Shown: positions 6,459-12,441 of the stretch, one piece after another
Position numbering within the stretch: the stretch's first letter is position 1
How the letters are laid out: each line of letters opens with the position of its first letter
DNA from: Chlamydiales bacterium
GTDB lineage: Bacteria; Chlamydiota; Chlamydiia; Chlamydiales; JAACFD01
DNA: 12,441 nt
Direction: 5' to 3'
Assembly (NCBI GenBank): GCA_009937555.1
Contig: JAACFD010000029.1
Location: forward strand, 1 to 12,441
Position numbers and translations under genes: made by a program
Notes under the pieces: model-generated
The model's input: only the letters and a program-made list of their open reading frames with translations
What the model was told of the DNA's origin: nothing
Databases searched by the model: none

Positions 6459-8378
6459 TTATAGAGTAGCCATTTTATTTAATGAAAATTCAGTTTCTAT
6501 ACGACGTATAATTTTTTCAATAGATAATCCCATATCATCCATAATAGTTTGATAACTACCTTGGTGGAAAAAGCTTTCAGGAAGGCCAAAATGTAAAGTA
6601 GGGATATCATAATAGCCGTTAGAAACTAAGAAGTGGCTAATTATATTTCCTAAACCTGTGGCTACATCGTGCTCTTCAATGGTTATTATACGCTTATGAT
6701 CTAGTAGAAGTTCAACTAGCATTTCTTGGTCAAGAGGTTTGACAAAGACAGGGTCAAGCACACTAGCTTCAATCCCATATTCTTTTTGAAGTTTATCGGC
6801 AACATCAAGAGCATGGTAGGCCATATGGCCTAAGCCTATGATTAAAAGCTCTTTTCCTTTTCTCAAAAGCTCTGCTTTACCTGGTTTTCTTGTTTCTAAT
6901 TCGCCTTCAGGCATGCGACAAGATATGTTAGGGTAACGAATAACACTGGGACGTTTCCAGTTAAAGCTAGAGCTTAAAAGTTCTTTGAGAACTTTTCCAT
7001 CTCTAGGCTGAGAAAGGACAATATTAGGCATGCACTTTAAAAAACCTATATCATAAATACCGTGGTGAGTTACACCATCTCCAGTAGCAATACCTGCTCT
7101 ATCAACACAAAAGACAACAGGGGATTCTTGCAGACAAACATCATGGTAGACATTATCAACAGCTCTTTGAAGGAAGGTACTGTAGATGCTACAAACAACA
7201 TTAAGTTCTTTTCGTTTTGCTAATGCTCCTGCATAACTAACGCAGTGCCCTTCAGCAATTCCTACATCTAGTGTTCTAGTTGGGAAGCGCTCTACTGATT
7301 CTTCGATACAGGATCCTGCTGTCATAGCAGGGTTAACTACTACAAGATTTTGGTCTTTTTCCATCATCTCACATAGGTGTTTACCAAAAACCTTAGGAAA
7401 GCTAAGGCTTGTAGATTTAGATGGATGGAATTCGCCTGTCTTAATATCAAAAGGCTTAGCACCGTGGTAAGGTGTTGGCTGAGCTACTGCATTAGCCATA
7501 CCTTGACCCTTATTAGTAAGTACATGAACAATAGTAGGGTGTCTTTCTTCTCTTATCGCTTCAAAGGTTTGGCAAAGGCGCTTAATATCATGCCCATCAA
7601 TAGGCCCTACATAAGACAAACCATATTGTTGGAAAAATGCGGCAGGGCTTACGAGGTTCTTTAGAGATTCTGTTAACTTATTCCCTTGCTGTGCTAGTGC
7701 TTTGCCTACATGTGGAATGCGTGAAACCATGGCATCCAAACTTTTATAGATGCGGTTTGATTGCGGGTTATTCAGTAAACGTGAAAGAATATGAGTGATA
7801 GCACCTACATTCTCCGAAATAGCCATAGCGTTATCATTTAAAATAATGACAAAGTCTTTAAGGTCTTTAGGGACATTGTTTAAAGCTTCTAAAGTCAAAC
7901 CACAGGTAAGAGCAGCGTCTCCCATAAGTGCAATGACTTTTTCTTGGCGATTAAGTAGGTCTCTCTCTTTAGCTGTTCCAAGCGCTAAGGATAAAGCTGT
8001 ACCCGCATGGCCAGCATGAAAGTGGTCGTGTTTGGACTCATCAGGGTTAGTAAAACCACATAAGCCTTTGTATTTTCGAATGCTTGGGAACTCTTTATAA
8101 CGGCCTGTTAGAATTTTATGTGTGTAAGACTGGTGGCCTGTATCAAATAAGATTTTATCTTGTGGAGAGTTAAAGATATAGTGCATAGCAACTGATATCT
8201 CTACAGCACCTAGGTTGGTAGCTAGGTGACCCCCATTTATAGACATCACTTCTATAATATAATCCCTAATCTCCTGGCATAAGTCTTCCAATGAGGAAAG
8301 AGGAAGCTCTTTTAGATCCCTAGGAGATTCAATTTGTGGTAACTTTTGATTTTGCTGAGTAGAACTAGAGTTTTTCAC
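6459..8378 (-). CDS. dxs: 1-deoxy-D-xylulose-5-phosphate synthase
   Basis: This thiamine-diphosphate enzyme condenses pyruvate with glyceraldehyde-3-phosphate to start the MEP isoprenoid pathway, in the cytoplasm. The 639 residues are full length. Landmarks are GHQSYTHKILTGR from residue 81 (His82), GHAGTALS at 123-130, the cofactor motif GDAALTCG (153-160) through NDN (181-183), and NVGAI. Glu376 in DVGIAEGH is the expected catalytic glutamate, followed by YSTFLQRA and DRAGIATGDGVTHHG. The cofactor motif reads GDA where most DXS enzymes have GDG, and GHAGT replaces the usual GHSST. Both may be chlamydial traits. The start is a GTG at 8378, overlapping the end of xseB by 14 bases, with AAGG (8390-8393) 11 bases upstream, so translation is probably coupled. 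The first ~15 residues are poorly conserved tail. Its substrate comes from TpiA, encoded nearby. Confidence 0.96.
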   Translation of the reverse strand: MKNSSSTQQNQKLPQIESPRDLKELPLSSLEDLCQEIRDYIIEVMSINGGHLATNLGAVEISVAMHYIFNSPQDKILFDTGHQSYTHKILTGRYKEFPSIRKYKGLCGFTNPDESKHDHFHAGHAGTALSLALGTAKERDLLNRQEKVIALMGDAALTCGLTLEALNNVPKDLKDFVIILNDNAMAISENVGAITHILSRLLNNPQSNRIYKSLDAMVSRIPHVGKALAQQGNKLTESLKNLVSPAAFFQQYGLSYVGPIDGHDIKRLCQTFEAIREERHPTIVHVLTNKGQGMANAVAQPTPYHGAKPFDIKTGEFHPSKSTSLSFPKVFGKHLCEMMEKDQNLVVVNPAMTAGSCIEESVERFPTRTLDVGIAEGHCVSYAGALAKRKELNVVCSIYSTFLQRAVDNVYHDVCLQESPVVFCVDRAGIATGDGVTHHGIYDIGFLKCMPNIVLSQPRDGKVLKELLSSSFNWKRPSVIRYPNISCRMPEGELETRKPGKAELLRKGKELLIIGLGHMAYHALDVADKLQKEYGIEASVLDPVFVKPLDQEMLVELLLDHKRIITIEEHDVATGLGNIISHFLVSNGYYDIPTLHFGLPESFFHQGSYQTIMDDMGLSIEKIIRRIETEFSLNKMATL

Positions 8379-8622
8379 TTAACACTTCGCCTTGTTCGTT
8401 TTTTTCCAAATCACCATTACGATTTTTAATTAATTTTTCAATCTTCTTTTCTGCTTCATTGAGTTGAAGGTCGCAATTTTTGATTAATTTATCAGCTTCT
8501 TCAAAATGTTTGATCGAATCTTCCAAAGAAAGGCTTCCATTATTCATTTCTTCTAAGATTTTTTCTAAACGTTCAAAAGATTGTTCAAAATTTAAAGACT
8601 TACTAGAAGATTTACTACTCAT
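8365..8622 (-). CDS. xseB: Exodeoxyribonuclease VII small subunit
   Basis: The small subunit of exonuclease VII binds several copies per XseA chain and is needed for degradation of single-stranded DNA to oligonucleotides. The 85 residues are typical. The family core is plain: NFEQSFERLEKILEEMNNGSL from about residue 11, then SLEDSIKHFEEADKLIKNCDLQLNEAEKKIEKL, forming two helices. The serine-rich N-terminus and acidic tail are variable. The ATG overlaps the xseA stop by eight bases (ATGAGTAG), and the 3' end overlaps dxs by 14 bases. Three genes are thus tightly packed and probably made from one transcript in fixed ratio by translational coupling. A purine-rich AAAGAGAG about ten bases upstream may serve as Shine-Dalgarno. 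Confidence 0.95.
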   Translation of the reverse strand: MSSKSSSKSLNFEQSFERLEKILEEMNNGSLSLEDSIKHFEEADKLIKNCDLQLNEAEKKIEKLIKNRNGDLEKNEQGEVLSEKL

Positions 8623-10159
8623 TGATATTGCTCTCTTTAATTTCTGCTATACTATGGCCATCTTTGGATTGAATACAAATGCTATCACCGGCAGATAGTT
8701 GCTTGGTGGAAATTATAGCCTGCTTGGTCTTTTCCGAAAAGATGATATGATAACCTTTATTTAAAATTGTTTGGGGATTTAAGTCTGTAAGGTGATTAGA
8801 GAGCTGTGTTAATTTCTCTCTTTTTCTTTCTAACTGCTTAACTAGTAATAGGCTAATGCTGCTAGAAAAGTTTTTAAGTTCCCATTGCTTTCTCTGTGAA
8901 GACAGTTTTTGCTGACTTAATTGAATCATGGCTCTAGATAGCCGTGTCAAGTTTTGCTTAGATTCATACAGTTTTCTTTGGTTAGCTAAACTTATTTGTC
9001 TATGCCAGTCTAGTAGCTTTTGGCGACGGAAGCGTATCTTTTCAGAGGGCTTTAAACTGTGTAGACGTTTTTGTTTACCTTCTAGTAACAAAAGTTTTTC
9101 TTTAATGAACTGTTGCCAGCGCTGGACAAGCTGTTGCTTAAAGTCATCTGACTTTTGAGAGTAAGGTGCTAGTAGCCAATCAAGTTGAGAAAAGTAGGGT
9201 TGTTGTTTAAAAAAGTGCAGTTCTTGTTTGTGTGATCTAAGCCTATTAACGATGTGATGTACGACTTGCTTGCGTAGAGAGGCTAAGCGCTCTAGTACAG
9301 ACTCTTTATCCTTCATGACGAGTTCTGCAGCAGCGGAAGGAGTAGGAGCTCTCAGGTCTGCTACATAATCGGCAAGTGTATGGTCAATTTCATGGCCCAC
9401 AGCAGAGATAATAGGGATACGGCTATTAAAAATAGCATTAGCAACTATTTCTTCATTAAAGGCCCAAAGGTCTTCAATGCTTCCTCCACCTCTACCTACA
9501 ATTAAAACATCTACATTACCAAGCTCATTAAACTGCTTGATAGCTTTAGCTATTTCTCCAGCAGCGAGGTCGCCTTGAACATTGACAGGATTTAAGATAA
9601 GATGAAAGCCAGCAGCTCTTCTATTTAGAATATTTAGCATATCCTGGATAGCAGCCCCTGTTGGACTGGTCACAATACCAATTCTTTTAGGAAAAGGGGG
9701 AATAGATTTTTTAAATTGCGAGCTGAAGTACCCCTTAGCGTGTAACTTTTTTTTGAGTTCTTCAAGTTGTGCAAGTTTCCCTCCTAGACCAGCAAGCTGA
9801 AGTTGTTGGACAATAACTTGATAATTGCCTCTTGGAAGGTAAACGCTTAAACTTCCTCTTATAGTAACCTGATCTCCATCTTTTGGCAGAGATTTTAGTT
9901 GCTGAGTATACCCCTTAAACATCACACAGGAAATTTGAGCGTGCTCATCTTTTAGAGAAAAGTAAAGGTGGCCTGAAGCTTGGCGCCTGAAGTTACTCAC
10001 CTCTCCTTGTATCTGAAGGCTGGGGAAAAGGGATTCAAGGTTTTTTTTGATATGGCTGGAAATTTCCGATACGCTTAGAATACTCTTTTCCTTAGGGGAT
10101 GAAGATTGATTTTGAAGCGTGAATTCCATAGGCCTTGAATGGTAATTAGGTGTTATCAT
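8615..10159 (-). CDS. xseA: Exodeoxyribonuclease VII large subunit
   Basis: The catalytic subunit of exonuclease VII degrades single-stranded DNA from both ends and acts in repair and recombination. The 514 residues are slightly longer than usual. ILSVSEISSHIKKNLE (27-42) and GEVSNFRRQASGHLYFSLKD (52-71) mark the N-terminal OB-fold. RIGIVTSPTGAAIQDML (159-175) opens the catalytic domain. VGRGGGSIEDLWAFNEE (221-237) and AVGHEIDHTLADYVADLRAPTPSAAAE (253-279) hold the conserved acidic and His residues. The C-terminal third is a long charged coiled coil that binds XseB. The start is uncertain: the ATG at 10159 has no Shine-Dalgarno, and a TATACT -10 candidate would start transcription almost on it. 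An in-frame ATG at 10129 (504 residues) has AAGG upstream but only three bases away. The coding frame is otherwise certain. First gene of the minus-strand cluster. Confidence 0.95.
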   Translation of the reverse strand: MITPNYHSRPMEFTLQNQSSSPKEKSILSVSEISSHIKKNLESLFPSLQIQGEVSNFRRQASGHLYFSLKDEHAQISCVMFKGYTQQLKSLPKDGDQVTIRGSLSVYLPRGNYQVIVQQLQLAGLGGKLAQLEELKKKLHAKGYFSSQFKKSIPPFPKRIGIVTSPTGAAIQDMLNILNRRAAGFHLILNPVNVQGDLAAGEIAKAIKQFNELGNVDVLIVGRGGGSIEDLWAFNEEIVANAIFNSRIPIISAVGHEIDHTLADYVADLRAPTPSAAAELVMKDKESVLERLASLRKQVVHHIVNRLRSHKQELHFFKQQPYFSQLDWLLAPYSQKSDDFKQQLVQRWQQFIKEKLLLLEGKQKRLHSLKPSEKIRFRRQKLLDWHRQISLANQRKLYESKQNLTRLSRAMIQLSQQKLSSQRKQWELKNFSSSISLLLVKQLERKREKLTQLSNHLTDLNPQTILNKGYHIIFSEKTKQAIISTKQLSAGDSICIQSKDGHSIAEIKESNINE

Positions 10160-10163
10160 GTCT

Positions 10164-10169
10164 AGTATA
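10164..10169 (-). promoter_or_regulatory. Candidate -10 element of the xseA cluster
   Basis: On the minus strand this reads TATACT, one base off TATAAT. The hexamer 17 bases upstream is A/T-rich but does not match TTGACA. The predicted transcription start falls at or next to the ATG at 10159, which would favour the downstream start at 10129. It is the only credible -10 in the 76-base divergent gap. Confidence 0.3.
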
Positions 10170-10235
10170 GAAGAGGCAAAGTTTAATAAAATCTTAATTT
10201 ATATCCCATAAAATCCTCAGAAAAAGGGACTTTTT

Positions 10236-11243
10236 ATGACAGCAGCACAATTTATTCGACGCAAAGTAATTGGTGAGCACCTATTGACTAAGCCTATTGC
10301 TGTTGTATGGGATCATGCTTCTAGAAATCCTAGAGTATCTAAAAGTCTTTTAGTTGTTGCAGTTGCTCTAACAGCCATTAAACTCCTTTCAAACCGTTAT
10401 CCTTCACTGAAATTTAGTAACTTATCTACTTTACCCTGGAAAGTACTTCAAGGGGTAAGAGCTTATGGAGTGACCGGTATTTACCGCTTTAAAGGTCTGC
10501 CGGGACTTGGAGAAGTTGCAGAGCCAGCACACCTAGACAGATGGGTTGATGAACTTACAGGTAGTGGTGTTTTTAGTGATAATTTTTTCAAGATGACTGG
10601 TTTTAAATTTATGAAGCCAGATTCTTGCTTAAACCATTGTGCTTATTTGGATGCGACTGAAAATAAAACGTACTTGATAGATAATTTTTTAAAACCAGCT
10701 CTTAAAACTTTATTTCACTATTCTCTAAGAGGGGAAGGGGTATATCGAGAAGAGGCTAGCATTCAAGAGCAAAGAATAATTGTTTTAACAGATAAAGTGA
10801 TTGAGCTCTTTTACTTTTTAACTCAAGTCCCTATGGATAAATTAGAAAGAGAAGTACTAGCTATTACAGGGAAGGGCCGCCTATCTAAGCCTATAGAATT
10901 TTTACAGACTTTTAGTATGGTTCAGTATGACCCAATTGTGTACCCAAGAGAAGATGGAGTGAGCTTCAATCATGAAGATGGTTACAGAAGAAGGTTTATA
11001 GGCATTAACTTGGCTCGATATATTGCAGATCATATAGCAGTAGCTAATAGAGAAATTGATCTACCTGGTGAACGGGAGCGCTTAAGGGGGATGACAGCGG
11101 TAGAACCCGCTCTTCAACAGCTACGACGTACTGTTATCTCTACAGGAGAGCTAGCGAGCGCAGGAGAAAGTGGACGCCAAATCTTAGATCTTGCTATTGC
11201 AACCCGGGCTGAGCTAGAGAGAATTCATACCAGTTTGTTATAA
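10236..11243 (+). CDS. Orphan protein of 335 residues with one hydrophobic segment
   Basis: I do not recognise a family. AAAGGGA at 10223-10229 lies six bases before the ATG, a strong start signal. Residues 1-35 are basic and amphipathic. Residues 37-51 (SLLVVAVALTAIKLL) form one hydrophobic stretch, marginal in length for a membrane anchor. The remaining ~280 residues are soluble, with mixed charge and several predicted helices. There is no cleavable signal peptide, lipobox or clear catalytic motif. Cysteines at 131 and 135 are the only close pair. A basic RRRF (251-254) and an Arg/Glu-rich C-terminal part (271-330) are notable. The gene lies between xseA and tpiA, divergent from the first, and ends at a weak terminator before the tpiA promoter, so it is probably a single transcription unit. 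It could be a lineage-specific membrane-associated or secreted protein, but nothing visible decides this. Confidence 0.75.
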   Translation: MTAAQFIRRKVIGEHLLTKPIAVVWDHASRNPRVSKSLLVVAVALTAIKLLSNRYPSLKFSNLSTLPWKVLQGVRAYGVTGIYRFKGLPGLGEVAEPAHLDRWVDELTGSGVFSDNFFKMTGFKFMKPDSCLNHCAYLDATENKTYLIDNFLKPALKTLFHYSLRGEGVYREEASIQEQRIIVLTDKVIELFYFLTQVPMDKLEREVLAITGKGRLSKPIEFLQTFSMVQYDPIVYPREDGVSFNHEDGYRRRFIGINLARYIADHIAVANREIDLPGERERLRGMTAVEPALQQLRRTVISTGELASAGESGRQILDLAIATRAELERIHTSLL

Positions 11244-11286
11244 AAGTAAGCTAAAATAGGCCGCTTTGCTTAAGTAAATTTTTCCT

Positions 11287-11312
11287 AAGACCTGAATTGA
11301 GGTCTTATTCTT
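11287..11312 (+). terminator. Probable intrinsic terminator after the 335-residue orphan
   Basis: A 7-bp perfect stem (AAGACCT at 11287-11293 with AGGTCTT at 11300-11306) has a six-base loop and a T-rich but interrupted tail (ATTCTT). It lies 43 bases after the stop codon. The short stem and broken T run make it a moderate terminator. Confidence 0.6.
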
Positions 11313-11339
11313 GCCAATCATTGAAAAAATTGATATGCT
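11311..11339 (+). promoter_or_regulatory. Candidate sigma-70-type promoter for tpiA-secG
   Basis: TTGCCA at 11311-11316 (five of six to TTGACA) and TATGCT at 11334-11339 (four of six to TATAAT) are separated by 17 bases. TG at 11331-11332 gives an extended -10 (TGATATGCT). Transcription would start near 11346, leaving a leader of about 39 bases with AAGGAAA at 11369-11375. The -35 box begins in the tail of the upstream terminator. Confidence 0.5.
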
Positions 11340-11384
11340 AACTGTTTTTAAGCTAAATTTGCTCAAACAAGGAAAATCTGTTTT

Positions 11385-12155
11385 ATGACTAGAAAGCCTT
11401 TAATTGCCGGCAACTGGAAAATGTATAAAACTATTGATGAAGCGCTAGCTTTTGTCAAAAATTTTCTTCCTCTACTTGAAGATGATGCTCATAGTAAAGA
11501 TGTTTATATTAGTGTGCCTTTTACTGCAATCCACCCTACTTCCGAGCTTATTCAAGATACTTCTTTAAAAATTGGTGCGCAGAATATGAACGATGCTTCA
11601 GAAGGAGCTTATACCGGTGAAATAGCAGCTAGAATGATAGAGAATGCAGGTGCTAGTTTTGTTGTTTTGGGTCATTCAGAAAGAAGACAGTACTTTAATG
11701 AGGACGATCTTTTCATTAACCGAAAAGTTTGCAAGGCAATGGAGTCAAATTTAGAAGTTATTTTATGTATTGGCGAAAGTTTACAGCAAAGAGAAGATGG
11801 GTTAACTCAGTCTCACCTAAAAGCGCAAATTGAAAAAGGACTTGAAGCTGTAGACGCAAGCCTTGCAAGTAGAATTACATTAGCCTACGAACCTATCTGG
11901 GCTATAGGAACAGGAAAGAGTGCTAGTGCAGAACAAGCTGAAGAGACTCATGCTTATTGCAGGCAGGTGCTTTCAGATATATGGACGGCTGAAGCTGCTC
12001 AAAAAGTGCGTATTTTATACGGAGGCTCTGTGAAGCCTGCAAATATTGCAGAGCTAATGAACCAGGAAAATATTGATGGCGCATTAGTTGGGGGAGCCTC
12101 TCTTTCCCATGAAGAATTTATTAAAATTGTTAAATATGATAGCTTAAAGGTTTAA
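11385..12155 (+). CDS. tpiA: Triosephosphate isomerase
   Basis: This cytoplasmic enzyme interconverts dihydroxyacetone phosphate and glyceraldehyde-3-phosphate in glycolysis and gluconeogenesis. The 256 residues are standard length. All catalytic residues are present: Asn10 and Lys12 in AGNWKM, His97 in GHSERR, and Glu169 in AYEPIWAIGTG, which leads into the flexible loop 6. The phosphate site GGSVKPAN is at 213-220, and GALVGGASL is at 232-240. AAGGAAA lies nine bases before the ATG, so the start is secure. secG begins four bases after the stop, making a two-gene unit, an arrangement common in bacteria. Its product is one of the two substrates of Dxs, encoded in the divergent cluster. Confidence 0.97.
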   Translation: MTRKPLIAGNWKMYKTIDEALAFVKNFLPLLEDDAHSKDVYISVPFTAIHPTSELIQDTSLKIGAQNMNDASEGAYTGEIAARMIENAGASFVVLGHSERRQYFNEDDLFINRKVCKAMESNLEVILCIGESLQQREDGLTQSHLKAQIEKGLEAVDASLASRITLAYEPIWAIGTGKSASAEQAEETHAYCRQVLSDIWTAEAAQKVRILYGGSVKPANIAELMNQENIDGALVGGASLSHEEFIKIVKYDSLKV

Positions 12156-12159
12156 AAAT

Positions 12160-12408
12160 ATGACAACACTTTACTTTATTGCCTTAAGCCTGTTTTTCTT
12201 TTTATCTCTATTTTTGTGCATGGTAATTTTAGCACAAGAGAGTAAAAGTTCAGGGTTAGGCTCTTCTTTTGGAGGAGATGCTTCTTCTTCAGTTTTTGGA
12301 ACTTCAACAGCTATGGTGCTTAAGAAGTTTACAGCGTATTTAATTATTGCATTCATGACACTAAGTTTAGTGATCTCTCTTTGGACTTCAGCTCTATCTC
12401 AAGCATAA
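12160..12408 (+). CDS. secG: Preprotein translocase subunit SecG
   Basis: SecG is a small inner-membrane partner of SecY and SecE that assists SecA-driven protein export. The 82 residues show the family pattern: a first membrane helix at about 3-24 and the conserved linker ILAQESKSSGLGSSFGG with the Gly/Ser-rich GLG motif. SSVFGTSTAMVLKKFT follows, then a second helix at about 56-76. Both ends are intact. AAAGG lies 9-13 bases before the ATG, inside the end of tpiA. With only four bases between the genes, it is almost certainly cotranscribed with tpiA. The remaining 33 bases of the window after the stop hold no supportable feature. Confidence 0.93.
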   Translation: MTTLYFIALSLFFFLSLFLCMVILAQESKSSGLGSSFGGDASSSVFGTSTAMVLKKFTAYLIIAFMTLSLVISLWTSALSQA

Positions 12409-12441
12409 TTAAATAACCTTTCTCTTTTATGCGGGAAGCCT

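Noticed and set aside
7377..7664. 95-residue plus-strand frame inside dxs
   Set aside because: Antisense to a conserved coding region, no Shine-Dalgarno, no recognisable domain.
12429..12441. ATG at the right edge as the start of a next gene
   Set aside because: Only four codons are visible and there is no Shine-Dalgarno; a gene cannot be supported.

Overview
The window is low-GC bacterial DNA that looks like a chromosome segment from the Chlamydiae, most likely one of the environmental, amoeba-associated lineages rather than Chlamydia itself. The best evidence is gene order. xseA, xseB and dxs overlap one another on the minus strand, and tpiA lies just beyond the 5' end of xseA on the plus strand. 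From memory this matches the Chlamydia tpi/xseA/xseB/dxs neighbourhood; it was not looked up. A DUF2608-type exported HAD protein, small lipoproteins and two orphan genes fit the same picture. A long membrane pyrophosphatase gene and a glucosaminidase lipoprotein suggest a larger genome than that of the animal-pathogenic chlamydiae.

Layout. Bases 1-1109 (minus) hold the N-terminal 369 codons of glucose-6-phosphate dehydrogenase (zwf), cut by the window edge. Divergent from it, 1322-3349 (plus) encodes a complete proton-pumping pyrophosphatase (hppA), followed by a perfect 11-bp intrinsic terminator. Directly after that is a secreted HAD-like protein (3419-4177). The next 311 bases hold a possible 42-residue lipoprotein on the minus strand. 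An orphan 141-residue gene (4489-4914) then converges on a five-gene minus-strand cluster. In transcription order the cluster is xseA, xseB, dxs, a glucosaminidase-domain lipoprotein and nadK (10159 down to 4917). Divergent from xseA is an orphan 335-residue protein with one hydrophobic segment (10236-11243) and its own weak terminator. A good promoter candidate, tpiA and secG follow.

How the genes fit together. Most are housekeeping. TpiA supplies glyceraldehyde-3-phosphate, which Dxs joins to pyruvate at the entry to the MEP isoprenoid pathway. NadK makes the NADP+ that Zwf reduces to NADPH, and the MEP pathway consumes NADPH. HppA recovers energy from pyrophosphate as a proton gradient. 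XseA and XseB form exonuclease VII, SecG is part of the Sec translocon, and the glucosaminidase lipoprotein probably trims cell-wall glycan. No mobile element, CRISPR array, rRNA, tRNA or phage module was seen.

No clearly new multi-gene system is visible. The parts most worth a second look are the small lipoprotein gene, the terminator pressed against a Shine-Dalgarno, the two orphan genes, the potassium-independent signature of the pyrophosphatase and the altered thiamine-diphosphate motif in Dxs.
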